Made by a program: the position numbers and the translations under genes
Source of the DNA: Naumovozyma dairenensis CBS 421
Lineage: Eukaryota; Ascomycota; Saccharomycetes; Saccharomycetales; Saccharomycetaceae
Direction of reading: 5' to 3'
DNA: 64,000 nucleotides
NCBI RefSeq assembly: GCF_000227115.2
Contig: NC_016479.1
Coordinates: 744,001 to 808,000, forward strand
Notes under the pieces: generated by a model
Seen by the model: only the letters and a program-made list of their open reading frames with translations
Database searches by the model: none
What the model was told of the DNA's origin: nothing
In this document: piece by piece, positions 52,155-62,467 of the stretch
Layout: each line of letters starts with the position of its first letter
How positions within the stretch are numbered: position 1 is the first letter of the stretch

Positions 52155-55118
52155 TCAATAAAATATTTCTATAATACCGTAACAAACAGTACAAATCACA
52201 ACAACGAATAGGATGAAACAACTAATATAATGCCAAGCCGGTGCAAAGGTGAATCTACTAAATAGCAACAATAGAGACATACAAATCAAAATCAATGAGA
52301 TTAATAAAGAAACAATGATAACAACAATGACTGCGTTGATACCATCGAATACAATAATATCATCGTTTTCATTTTCACGAAATAATGCCAATATTATACC
52401 TAAACATAATCCTGAAGTTAGGCATGATATTAATAATGATGCAAGATAAAATACAGTTATAACTTGGTCATGCTTGTATTCATAAACTGACTCAGAGTCA
52501 AATACATCATCATCACTATCGCTTTCGCTGTCATTACTAGCATTAGTATTAATATTGTAGTTATTGTTACCATTTTTATTGTTATTGATATTGAGAAAAG
52601 TTCCAAGGCTTGTATCATAATTTATTGAATTCGTTGTAACCTGAGAATCTAATGAACTTACGGAGCCATAATTTCTAATTTGATTGGGAGCTAATTGCTG
52701 ATATGCTGGTAAATGGTTTGGCTTCGTCAAAGTATTTGATATAATAGAATTTCTTATCTTGGAAAATGTTCTAAACATTGAATTTATAAAGTTTTTGTTG
52801 AATTTAATGAAACCATAATCTGAATTCGATTCCAGGGATTCTTCATCTTGGAAGAGAGTATTATTATTCTGGCTACCTGTAGCATCTTCTCCTTCCTCTT
52901 CAGCAGCATCAAATTCATTCCAATATCTAATTCTAGGTTTTGCCAATTGCGAAGTTTTTTCATGTTCGTCATGTCGAGATGATGACGCAATACTTGAAGC
53001 AGTATGATGATCATGATGGTCTTTTCCTTGGATGGTTGCCCTAAAGGATGAGGAACATAAGCTGAGTAATCGGTCATAACCTAATTGGAAAAATTCATCA
53101 CTTGATAAGGAATCATTCGGAGAAAGAGTATAGTCGTTCGATAATAATATTTCAAAGAGTTCATCTTTTGCAATATGGACATTAGTATTGTTATCCGGTC
53201 TTAGTGTTTTCAATTTTAAAACTTGGTAGCAAATCCTCCAAAGTGTGAAATTCGAATCGACTGGGAAACATTGGAAATTATTTGATATTAAACTTTCGAA
53301 AAGCTTTATAATTTTTCTATCTTTGATATTATTAGTCATGTTATTCTGTGAGTTATTATTTTCTGATATGATGTTTAACTTTTTGATTTCAACAATGGAA
53401 TGAGGAAAAATACTATCATTATTTGAAATCTCTTCATTTATTGTTATCATGAATATGCAATGTTCCTTGGGACAAATGAAACGGGTTCTTTTCAAATGGA
53501 TTTCACCTAAAACGCTTGAATAATTGAGTCGACGTGTTTTGAACCATTCTATTATTAATTTGTCTAATGGATATGAATTCTTTATGTCATTAGTATTACA
53601 ACCTGCAGGATCTTGTATAAGATCACTGATAAAATTCAATGACAAATTGCTAGATACAACATGATCTCTTAATCCACCAACATTACACATTACAATACAA
53701 CTACTCTTAGCATCAATGTTCGTATGATTTTCTTCGTGATGCAGTATAAGATTAGGATATTGATTAATTGTTTCGTTGGTCATAAATGAAGGTTGTTGAA
53801 ATGAATTTTCATCAGTATCTAGGATTGAGATAATCAAATTAGATTGACAAAGTTGCAATTTTGATTTACTACCGGGAGTCACTGCAATGGAAGCATCATT
53901 ATTATCAGCCTTCAAGGATGATGTAGATGCAGATTTAGTTCTATTTATTAAGGGTAAATTTGGATTAATATTTTGGAAAGATCTAACAGATCTAATTGAT
54001 TTAGATTTGGATTTAACATTTAATCTTGGTCTTTCAATAGTATCAGCCTGAGAATTCGGAGAAGGAAAAGGAGAAGTCATTTTTGCATCTGTGCTTGCTG
54101 ATTGAATAATTTCTTTTGATGTTGATATAACTTTATCATCTATAATTCTGAATTCATTAGATAATAACATGAACTTAAATTGTTCCATATTATCTGAAGA
54201 AATCAATAATCTTTGGATTAAACTACACTTATCCNTAAATATTTCATCAAATTCCACTTCAGATTGAATTCTTGGAACTTTACTATCATAATTAGCAGTT
54301 AAACTTGTCCCTATGGACAGAGGGGTAGAGGAGCGAGACGGTACGTCATTATGATATCTTTTATCATGAAGATGATGATAACTATTAACAGAATTTAGTA
54401 AAGATGATTTTTGATAAATATTGTTCCTACCACTTCCAGATGTAGTACCTAGTATAGTATTGATTTTCAATTCTAAATCACCCAAAACGTCAATTATCAA
54501 AGAAATTTCTAGAAGATAAGAATCTAAATCTACATTAATAAAAGATATGCCATCATAACCGTAGGAATAGGTTTTAGAATCCTGAAGGTTTTTGACTAAT
54601 TGATCGGCCTCGTTTTTAAACTCCGTCGGATATGATTTCAGTAAATATTTAAGTAATTTCTTTAAGGTAATTTTCTGTACTATTAAGAATCTTGATAATG
54701 TCTGTAACTCGGTACTGATATCATTAACATGACTGTATATCAGGTATAGATTTTTTTTCAAGGATTTAATAGACGGTATCAACGATGTATCTTTGCGGTT
54801 ATCGACAACATCAACTTCTAATCTCTCAAAATAGTTTAAAATTGATGATTCAACAGATAGTATCCTTGTGGAGCATTCCTTTACCTTTAAGGACACAAAT
54901 AAGTTAATATTTTGAAATTGTTGAATAAAGGAGTTTTGTAAATTCAATAAAGGGAAGGGTACATTATCTGATGTGTGATTTTCAATAGCAGAGTTATTGA
55001 TAGCTTTTTGCCTGTTATTTGCGGCATGCCTGATTGCGGTTCTCAAGGATTCATAATCTATATTTTGATGTTTCCATTCGAGAGGAGATGAGTTCCGTGT
55101 AGTAGAATTGAATTTCAT
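52155..55118 (-). CDS. VTC5: Vtc5, SPX-domain subunit of the vacuolar polyphosphate polymerase
   Basis: The 987-residue protein (S. cerevisiae 869) begins with an SPX domain (about residues 1-185, starting [20 protein letters not shown] and including [20 protein letters not shown]). The central region corresponds to the tunnel-domain position of VTC proteins. The C-terminus has three membrane segments, such as [20 protein letters not shown] and [20 protein letters not shown], as in the VTC family. Vtc5 stimulates inorganic polyphosphate synthesis by the VTC complex at the vacuole. Extra length comes from Asn/Ser-rich inserts. One unresolved base (N at 54235) leaves one residue undefined near position 295. 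The position beside YDR090C and SLU7 agrees with YDR089W. Confidence 0.88.
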   Translation of the reverse strand: MKFNSTTRNSSPLEWKHQNIDYESLRTAIRHAANNRQKAINNSAIENHTSDNVPFPLLNLQNSFIQQFQNINLFVSLKVKECSTRILSVESSILNYFERLEVDVVDNRKDTSLIPSIKSLKKNLYLIYSHVNDISTELQTLSRFLIVQKITLKKLLKYLLKSYPTEFKNEADQLVKNLQDSKTYSYGYDGISFINVDLDSYLLEISLIIDVLGDLELKINTILGTTSGSGRNNIYQKSSLLNSVNSYHHLHDKRYHNDVPSRSSTPLSIGTSLTANYDSKVPRIQSEVEFDEIFXDKCSLIQRLLISSDNMEQFKFMLLSNEFRIIDDKVISTSKEIIQSASTDAKMTSPFPSPNSQADTIERPRLNVKSKSKSIRSVRSFQNINPNLPLINRTKSASTSSLKADNNDASIAVTPGSKSKLQLCQSNLIISILDTDENSFQQPSFMTNETINQYPNLILHHEENHTNIDAKSSCIVMCNVGGLRDHVVSSNLSLNFISDLIQDPAGCNTNDIKNSYPLDKLIIEWFKTRRLNYSSVLGEIHLKRTRFICPKEHCIFMITINEEISNNDSIFPHSIVEIKKLNIISENNNSQNNMTNNIKDRKIIKLFESLISNNFQCFPVDSNFTLWRICYQVLKLKTLRPDNNTNVHIAKDELFEILLSNDYTLSPNDSLSSDEFFQLGYDRLLSLCSSSFRATIQGKDHHDHHTASSIASSSRHDEHEKTSQLAKPRIRYWNEFDAAEEEGEDATGSQNNNTLFQDEESLESNSDYGFIKFNKNFINSMFRTFSKIRNSIISNTLTKPNHLPAYQQLAPNQIRNYGSVSSLDSQVTTNSINYDTSLGTFLNINNNKNGNNNYNINTNASNDSESDSDDDVFDSESVYEYKHDQVITVFYLASLLISCLTSGLCLGIILALFRENENDDIIVFDGINAVIVVIIVSLLISLILICMSLLLLFSRFTFAPAWHYISCFILFVVVICTVCYGIIEIFY

Positions 55119-56924
55119 TTGCCATCAACTCATTATTGTTATCTGTCATAGGATATACAGGTTTCGAAAGAAGTCGTAAGCTTCCGATCTGAGGATCTCT
55201 TTAATATTGACTCCATATAACTTTCTTATTATTGCTGCGCGGTAACAATATACATAAATAACACCAACAACACCCATTTTGAGTCATCCATTGAAGAGAC
55301 CCAGGAAAGAAGCAAAAGCAATCTTCGAATACTAATTCAAGTTTGTTTCGATACATTCAGCGTTTTAAATGTCTTTTTCACTAATGTTTGCACATGTTAG
55401 TATTATTACCAACTCTCTTTCGAATAGCTTTAGAAGAAATTCCATTTCGGTATTGTACTGTCATATGTGAGGTAGTACTAAGAAGCTTCATAAGTATGAA
55501 TCATTACAGGTAGGAATATCTTTGAAATATTGTGAATATAGAACAGAACTGTCCTAGCATATCCAACCAGCCAAAATAAGATACTTATAATAAAATAAAA
55601 TAAAATAAAATAAAATAAAATAACATCAACACTACTTTTCCTCGTGGGGTAGATGCAAAACAATTTTTAGTAAAATATGGGTTGGATAATAGATCAGATT
55701 CTAAACTTCTTAAAGGCAGAGAGAAGAATATAAGGCTCTTACGAATATATGATTCGGGTTGCTCTCTTTATATAGTATAAATAATAATAACTAATAAAGA
55801 GACATAAAGAGACATAAAATAACTAACTGAAATACTTCTAATTCTACTTCAACTTTCAACCCTTTTATGATCTTTCGAAACTACTTTATCTTCAACTTTT
55901 CTAACTAGTAGTTCTCCAACTTTTCCAATTCTCCGACTTTTCTAATTACTAGGTTTCCACATTTCTTCGCTATTAGTTCCCCAAATCTTCTAATTATTAA
56001 TGGTCATGCTTATTAGGTACTACTTCTCCTTTTTGTCTACTAATGATAGTTAATCGTGCTTCTTAGTAATCTTGTTTCATTCTAGAAAACTCAATACTTT
56101 AAACGCTATATTGGATAATAGTTGTCATTTTAACTTTGGTTCATTTCGGAGTCTTCGATTTTTCTGTTCCACAGTGATTCAACCCAGTGGGGTTGATAAC
56201 AATAGAAATAAGGGTCAATAAAAATAAAGAAATAAAAATAATAGAAATAGAAATAAAGCTTAGTAAGATCTTACTTCCATTGGCCCGCGATTAATTTCTC
56301 AACATAATTATGGCTTAGGCTAATGTTAATAAAGTAATAACTTAGTAAGTCAAACAAATTCTAGAAGTTCACCTAATATCTCGTTAAAGTCATGCATGCA
56401 TAAAACAATATTCGTAATCATGAACACCGCTCTCAAAGTCCTTTCGACTAGGTGTTCCACAGGACACTCTAAATACTTGTAGGTTTGTTTAGAAGAGAGT
56501 AATCCAGAACGCCCGAGTAAACACTCAGCAAGACCATACAACTTAACCGACCCAATACATAACTCTGGTACGCATGGCCGGTGGAAACTGTAGACGTGGC
56601 TGCGATCAAAACGTCCTTGATAATAATAAGATAACACTTGCATGGCATTCGACTTAGTTCAACAAAATATATTCAATTATAATTCAATAGACGTTATACA
56701 GCTACAAACATGTGCGGTGCATAACGTAGTTCGAGTCATTACTTCGAACCTCATAGCTGCATAATAATTCTTAACTCAACTTGACTGATGACTAACAACT
56801 CATAATTTCGTGACAGTAATTACTCAATTAATAATAAAATAAACATACTTCCTTGTGACACTTGGACTTAATGCCAATACTCCGTTATCACGATCGAATA
56901 TCAAATACATACTATAATTTATTA
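55119..56924. other. Intergenic region upstream of tRNA-Arg
   Basis: About 1.8 kb. It contains the VTC5 promoter, a (TAAAA)n repeat, and low-complexity stretches with repeated CTAACT/TTCTCCAAC words around 55900-56000. An ATG-initiated 97-codon minus frame (56350-56643) has odd composition and no recognisable domain. Decayed retrotransposon ends near a tRNA would be usual, but I could not define LTR boundaries. Confidence 0.4.
55588..55622 (+). repeat. (TAAAA)n pentanucleotide repeat
   Basis: About six to seven TAAAA units in tandem, about 470 bp upstream of the VTC5 start. Confidence 0.9.
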
Positions 56925-56997
56925 TTCCTCGTGGCCCAATGGTTACGGCGTCTGGCTACGAACCAGAAGATTCCAGGTTCGAGTCCTGGCGGGGAAG
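56925..56997 (+). tRNA. tRNA-Arg, anticodon ACG
   Basis: The 73-base gene folds as a complete cloverleaf: acceptor stem TTCCTCG/CGGGGAA, anticodon stem TCTGG/CCAGA around loop CTACGAA with anticodon ACG (56958-56960), and a T stem CCAGG/CCTGG with loop TTCGAGT. Discriminator base is G. The internal B box GGTTCGAGTCC is perfect. No intron is present. ACG is read with inosine to decode CGT, CGC and CGA. A poly-T terminator (CTTTTTTG) begins a few bases after the 3' end. Confidence 0.97.
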
Positions 56998-57436
56998 AAA
57001 CTTTTTTGTAAGTCTTATTTTTATGACCGAAAATAAAAAACGACACACAACAGGGAATTCTTGGGTTTTGGGATAAATGGACGACAGAGGCGTTGTATTA
57101 CACAAGTGGAGAAAGCATGAAAGGCACAATAAAATATTAACACAGAGAAACATTTAAAGAAAGCCATGAAAAGTTCCTATCGGTTATTAGTTTACGGGAC
57201 TTGACGGAAGAGGCGGTCGAAGGCAATGGAAATGAATAATTCGTGGATATATAACAAGAAGAATTTTTAGAGGATATATCTAAAAGTTCATCTTCTTTTA
57301 AATGGCTTTAGAAAGGAAATCAGGTAATAAATATACTATCAGATTAGAACACTTTGTGTCAGGGTATAATTCCTACTATATTACATTTTTTTCCGTTAAT
57401 AATATACCTCAAGGCATTTAATGTACCGAAAGGACA

Positions 57437-57574
57437 TCAAGTTGATCCAAGACATATGTCTACCCAAACTTGCTTACCATTAAGTTTCGGCTGTGTGGAA
57501 ATCCTCAACGACCCATTGAAGAATGTGTCTTTCTTGTGAACTTCAAACTCCGCGATGCTTGAAATGCGGCAGAA
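57437..57574 (-). pseudogene. Ambiguous coding fragment
   Basis: A 45-codon minus frame between two stops encodes protein-like sequence (SSIAEFEVHKKDTFFNGSLR, then QPKLNGKQVWVDICLGS). A plus-strand frame over the same bases is also open, so the strand is uncertain. It may belong with the decayed gene to its right. Confidence 0.25.
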
Positions 57575-57873
57575 CTATATATATATATATATACATAGCA
57601 TAATCAAAGATAAAGTGTACAAGTTCTGAAGAAAAAGAAGACAGCAGTAATTGCTGTAACTCTTTGGAAATCTTAACGCCCAAGAGCCAATTTCATTAGC
57701 AGTGTTACGGCTACTAAATAAGTAACAGGTAGAGATACAATTTGCTAGATGAGCTGTTAGGGTCCCAAATGGTAAATGGATGGATGTGTTTCGTCAACTA
57801 ATCTAGGGCAACTGAATCAAAAGTTCATCCCTTTGGGGAACTGGAAAAACTCAAACCTTTGTATTCTTCATCA

Positions 57874-58560
57874 TCAAGAGCTGTTCTTCAAAGTAGGTGT
57901 ACTAATAACATAGAGTGGTGTATCATTTCTATAATACCCGTTACACTCAATGATTGAGCTGAATCCTCTTCCATCAATCTCTTTCACTTGGTATGGTGGC
58001 TTCGGATCATAACCGGGCTTGCACGTGTGGGAAATATTACCAACGATATAGCCAGTTTCATCTATACTGAAGGTTATTTGATTTTAACCCATAATACATT
58101 TTAATAGGAGCAGAAATATCGACTGTTGCCTATGCCAACCATTCTATCAGACGGTCGAATAATTCAATTTTGGCTGCGCCTTTTGGTAAATCTTTTAGCC
58201 CACTAGGTATCTAATTTGATATACTCCTCGTTGGAGATACAAAGTTTGGAAGAGTACCTGTCATACTAGCATTCTACAATTCTGCCGCTTTTGAAACAAC
58301 TTGGCATTCCAAAAAGGAGACGTTTATTCGTCAATAAGTAAAAAAATATTTTATACTAAAATTACTTTCAATGCTTCAGAGAACGTTGGTGTCTCACCAT
58401 GTCGATGGTAAATCTTGGTAAATAGCGAAGGTTCATGGTAAAACGTTCTTTGGATGCCATATCTTCTAGAAATGATTTTACAAAGAGAGTATTCTTTCTT
58501 CAATTCATAGATTTTGGCAGACTTGTCTTTCAGATAACCAATCACTCTGCATTATTTGCC
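57874..58560 (-). pseudogene. Decayed unidentified gene
   Basis: Minus-strand coding sequence persists across several interrupted frames. The upstream part (58545-58351) reads KKEYSLCKIISRRYGIQRTF and so on. The middle part, in another frame with several in-frame stops, reads SGLKDLPKGAAKIELFDRLI and then VDISAPIKMYYGLKSN. The last part (58083-57874) is an unbroken 69-residue C-terminus with ETGYIVGNISHTCKPGYDPK and ends in a proper stop. Three linked segments of protein-like sequence in one direction, broken by stops and frame shifts, indicate a recently lost gene and not an assembly slip. The cysteine- and asparagine-containing end could be from a secreted protein. I do not recognise the family. 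Confidence 0.5.
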
Positions 58561-59034
58561 ATATTGACCTTGAACGCTAATTTAATCATGTAATGTTATG
58601 TAGTTAAAGGATGGTCTTGTCTTGCATTATTTAACAACACTCTAACCGCGAATCCACATAGGATCGTACTCTGCGTTAAATACAGGTTCATATTAACTGA
58701 AATCAGTCTTCTTATTATTAGTTACGAACGTCTCTATTCTCTATGTTCTATCGTATGGTTACGGTATCTCATCTCATCTCATTTTGTCTTTTTACTTCTC
58801 CCTTTTTATTAGTCTTGTTTCCTTGCGACTACCACATCTTTTTTTAAAAATATCAGAATTAAAAGTTTCAAGATTCCAACATTACTAGGAGTAATCTGAA
58901 AGTTCACTTAATTCGCACTATTGGCCCATCCCTTGAACTTCAATAGACATCATAGAATCACGAATAAAAGTATACTTTCCTTTCAGTGTATTTAAATTTT
59001 CTCTTCGTTAGATCATCGGAGATACATTACAAGG

Positions 59035-60189
59035 ATGAGCGGTAATAATAACAAGAACAAGAACTTCAAAAAAGGTCCAACAAAGCAAAATCAACATCTA
59101 CCGCAGTATATCAAATCACAGCCATGGTATTACAAAGATTCCAAGAATACGACCGAGAAGAAGAACGACAATGAAACGTCGACGAAAGAGGAAGATTATT
59201 TGATTCATCATAGAAGTCAGAAGCATGAGTTTGATCATAATGATGAACCAACGATAGGTTCAGGTATATCAGATGAATTTATTACTGTGCAAAGTCGGTT
59301 CAGAGATATGCATAATCGGAATACGAAGCATCAAGAAAAATTACTCTATTGTGAGAATTGTGGTGCTAAAGATCACTTAAGGAAAGATTGTCTGGAAAGA
59401 CCTAAGAAACTCAAAAAGACTGAAGTTAAAGGCAATTATAATCATCAGCAAATTACTAGCACAAATGGAGTGCTACCCACTGAGGCCAAGATTAGGAATG
59501 AAGAGCAAATGGATTGGGATGCCAAAAAAGATAGATGGTTTGGTTACACAGGAAAAGAATATAATGAACTATTAGAAAATTGGGAAACGAAAAAGAAAAA
59601 CAATACGCAAGAACCTACAGATAAAGAAAATGAGGATGATATGTGGGATACAGATGAAGAGATAGAACTAATGCAATTAGGGTTATACAAAGATTCTATG
59701 GGTCATTTGAAGAAAGATGACGAGAATAACTCGAACCTCAAGCATAGAACTGCAGTTCGTCTGAGAGAAGATAGAGCAGCTTATTTAAATGACATTAATT
59801 CTGGTGAAATAAAATATGACCCTAAATCAAGGATATATAAGAACGAAGAGATTGGTCTTGTAGATGAAAAATCTAAAATGTTCCGTCGTTATCTTACTGG
59901 TGAAGGTTTGGAATTAAATCAATTAAACAGATTTAGTAAACAGCACGCCAGGGAGGCCGGGATTAGAGATGAAGTAGAAGATGCTAATAAGATTAATCAT
60001 GTGTTAGTGGCTAATCCAACTAAGTACGAACAACTAATGAAAGAGAAAACAAAACAAAATCTTGAGCAGGAGGAACTTCAAAGGAGGAAAGAAGAAGCTT
60101 TCAAAAATAACTTACTGGAAGCCAGGAAGGCTGAAGGGACTGTTCAATCTGATGAATCTAAAAAGGAATTGAAGGATTTATATGGTTGA
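59035..60189 (+). CDS. SLU7: Slu7, second-step pre-mRNA splicing factor
   Basis: The 384-residue protein (S. cerevisiae 382) begins with a basic, Asn/Lys-rich tail and contains LPQYIKSQPWYYKDSKN near residues 22-38, a conserved Slu7 start. The CCHC zinc knuckle CENCGAKDHLRKDC is at about residues 105-118. The central WDAKKDRWFGYTGKEYNELL block is strongly conserved in the family. Slu7 acts with Prp18 in 3' splice-site choice during the second catalytic step in the nucleus. VTC5 lies upstream and RRP1 downstream, as in YDR089W-YDR088C-YDR087C. Confidence 0.94.
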   Translation: MSGNNNKNKNFKKGPTKQNQHLPQYIKSQPWYYKDSKNTTEKKNDNETSTKEEDYLIHHRSQKHEFDHNDEPTIGSGISDEFITVQSRFRDMHNRNTKHQEKLLYCENCGAKDHLRKDCLERPKKLKKTEVKGNYNHQQITSTNGVLPTEAKIRNEEQMDWDAKKDRWFGYTGKEYNELLENWETKKKNNTQEPTDKENEDDMWDTDEEIELMQLGLYKDSMGHLKKDDENNSNLKHRTAVRLREDRAAYLNDINSGEIKYDPKSRIYKNEEIGLVDEKSKMFRRYLTGEGLELNQLNRFSKQHAREAGIRDEVEDANKINHVLVANPTKYEQLMKEKTKQNLEQEELQRRKEEAFKNNLLEARKAEGTVQSDESKKELKDLYG

Positions 60190-60276
60190 TTGTCCCAGTC
60201 GTTATTTACGAGAGAATAACTTATTGCCTCTTAGATGTTTTTGATTTTTTTTTTTTTTTTTTTTGGGTAAATTTTC

Positions 60277-60286
60277 GCGATGAGCT
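60277..60286 (+). promoter_or_regulatory. PAC motif GCGATGAGCT
   Basis: An exact match to the PAC element bound by Dot6/Tod6 in ribosome-biogenesis promoters, about 155 bp upstream of the RRP1 ATG and directly after a long poly-T tract (about 60245-60264). It is paired with an RRPE-like word, as is typical for this gene class. Confidence 0.8.
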
Positions 60287-60294
60287 TCTTGAAG

Positions 60295-60303
60295 TGAAAA
60301 TTT
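60295..60303 (+). promoter_or_regulatory. RRPE-like motif TGAAAATTT
   Basis: Matches the rRNA-processing element (TGAAAAWTTT, Stb3 site) over nine bases, 9 bp after the PAC motif and upstream of RRP1. Confidence 0.6.
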
Positions 60304-60433
60304 ACAATTAATATCGAGATTCATACAAGAGATCATGGAGGGTTTAGTTTATACTCATGTAACGTTACATATATATTCACTACATATTCTTTGATCGATC
60401 AAGCAATATAACCGAAATTTTTTGTCATCGATA

Positions 60434-61291
60434 ATGAATACTTCAACTTTTGTGAAACAGCTATCATCAAATAACAGAGTTGTTAGAGAAAAATCATTAG
60501 AAGCATTAGAAAAAGTTTTGGTAACTGAAAAATGTTTAAAAACTTTCAAACAATCTCAATTTAATAAATTATGGAAGGGTCTTTATTTTGCCATGTGGTT
60601 TAGTGATCGTCCAAGACCTCAACAAAGATTAGCTAATAAGCTTGGTGAATTATATCAATTATATTTCAATAAAAAGGATAATGAAAATTACAAAGATGAT
60701 TTAAGTATAAACGATGAAGCATTTGTCAAATTTTCTAAGGCATTTTGGAAAGTCTTATGTTTAGAATGGTACAATATTGATCGTTTCAGAATGGATAAGT
60801 ATCTTTTATTGGTCAGAAGAGTCTTTTTTAGCCAAATTAAATATCTAAAGTTGAGAGAATGGAATGAAAAACTAGTAAATGAGTTTATTGAAACTGTTTT
60901 GAAAGATTTACCATTAAGTGGATCACCAAAAGTTTACAGTGGTATCCCGTTCCATATAATCGATATCGTTTTAGATGAATGGGAAAGGTTATTTACTGAG
61001 AAAAATGATGAAATTGAGGATAATGAAGATGAAGAAGAAGAGAAACAGGAGACAGAGTTAATAGAATTGGTAAAAAACTCACCTTTAAAAGATTTTATAA
61101 GTATATTCCAGGACCTAGCGTCTAACATGACGAATAGCAAGATTCTAAGAGACAAGATTAAAGAAGATTTGTTAGCAGATGAACGCTTAGTGAAATGGGC
61201 TGTTATTGAACGAGAGGAAGTTGAAAAGATTTCTGCTTCAAAGGGAGCTACTAGTAGTAAACTTGAAGATGAAGAATGGCACGGGTTTTAA
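60434..61291 (+). CDS. RRP1: Rrp1, nucleolar 60S ribosome-assembly protein
   Basis: The 285-residue protein (S. cerevisiae 278) starts [20 protein letters not shown] and contains the family block [20 protein letters not shown] at about residues 50-70. An acidic stretch (about 195-215) precedes the C-terminus. Rrp1 is a nucleolar factor needed for 27S pre-rRNA processing and 60S maturation. The frame extends upstream only to a TTG; the ATG at 60434 gives the conserved N-terminus. PAC and RRPE motifs about 130-155 bp upstream agree with this role. SLU7 precedes it on the same strand. Confidence 0.94.
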   Translation: MNTSTFVKQLSSNNRVVREKSLEALEKVLVTEKCLKTFKQSQFNKLWKGLYFAMWFSDRPRPQQRLANKLGELYQLYFNKKDNENYKDDLSINDEAFVKFSKAFWKVLCLEWYNIDRFRMDKYLLLVRRVFFSQIKYLKLREWNEKLVNEFIETVLKDLPLSGSPKVYSGIPFHIIDIVLDEWERLFTEKNDEIEDNEDEEEEKQETELIELVKNSPLKDFISIFQDLASNMTNSKILRDKIKEDLLADERLVKWAVIEREEVEKISASKGATSSKLEDEEWHGF

Positions 61292-62467
61292 ACAACTCTA
61301 GTCTAGTAGTATAACAATATCGAAACGCTACATAGTGCATCTTTATGACATGCCAGATAATAATATCAACTAGCTGTATAATAATTGTAACCTGAATTGA
61401 TATATTAAGCCCATGGAGTAATGGGTAGTATATATGAAAAGATTCTGCAAAATGTAGCATATAAATTAAGTAAGATAGACTGATCTATAAAGTTCTAAGC
61501 ATGTCAACTACAAAAGTTATGGAAGATGTTGCAAGCATTTTACTACTAGGTCTACACAATTTTATTGTAAGTGAGGAATAAGTCGAATTGATAGTATATA
61601 CTATTTTATTGAGAGGATATCTGCTTTATCAATAAACGCAAATATAACATGCGAAAAAATGATGATGACCAGAGGCTGAAGACTCTTGAATACACAAGAA
61701 ATGAAAACTCCAAAGAGCGAAGGTCTACTCTGCATCACTAGGACATAATCTTCTATTTAGGGGGTTTTCGTACTATACATACTTTTGGAACAATCACCAA
61801 GTGTTGAACTACAGTTTATTTATATTATCCTTAGTATTTAAAGAGTCAAATATATTGTTTACTTAAGAAAAGACTCTTATTTTTCTCTGTTTATACATTT
61901 GCAGATGGCAGCAGCTTCTCCAGGATACTTCCTTTGAGGAGCTTGTACGTAGAGGGTAGAAACAAACATGTGACAGGTTCGAAAGACGACGTATGTTTCT
62001 TCTAATGGCAATGGCATTGTTGTGGCAAACAGGTAAATCATTTTCCCTCTTCTTTTCCCTTTTCCCCTTCCCTTCTCATTCCTCTTCTATCGTCATCTGT
62101 TTATTTTAGAAAATCATCGCGCGCGGAGAAGACAACTTGTAGGCCTTTTACTTAAAGACACCATGCGTACATATCCCATCATTCACGTATTTGAAACAAT
62201 CGCGACACACTTTTCAAATCAGATATTGTACGTACTTAGATGGATGTTATTATCCTATTCTCTTTGGATCAGGAAACAAAAATGACCGGATTAGGTAGAA
62301 GTGTTTAAGTTTATTTATTCCATTTCGAAAACATTGAACTATATATGAGTACTGTTTGAAGAATTCATGGAATCAATTGCCGGTCTTACAAATTTATGGA
62401 CACCCATCGAAGACAAGTACTCCTCTCTAACAAAAAAAAAAAACAATTCAATAAATAAGCTTGGAAT
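61292..62467. other. Intergenic RRP1-AFR1, no gene seen
   Basis: About 1.2 kb. In S. cerevisiae SSS1 (YDR086C) lies between RRP1 and AFR1; I find no Sss1-like sequence here. Only a 26-codon ORF at 61501-61581 and AT-rich promoter DNA are present. Confidence 0.45.

Larger units (their letters stand above)
56998..59034. other. Intergenic region with decayed coding sequence
   Basis: About 2 kb between the tRNA and SLU7. It holds the pseudogene at 57874-58560 and an ambiguous fragment at 57437-57574. The remaining DNA is AT-rich, including an AT run at about 57577-57593 and the SLU7 promoter from about 58600. Confidence 0.5.

Noticed and set aside
56350..56643. 97-codon minus-strand ORF near the tRNA
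   Set aside because: Starts with ATG but has no recognisable domain, unusual composition and lies in repeat-like intergenic DNA.
55660..56660. Solo LTR of a Ty-like element upstream of tRNA-Arg
   Set aside because: CAACA-like ends occur (for example near 56300) but no matching TGTTG start, target duplication or primer site could be paired with them.
61501..61581. 26-codon ORF downstream of RRP1
   Set aside because: Too short, no strong features, and no promoter signal distinct from the surrounding DNA.
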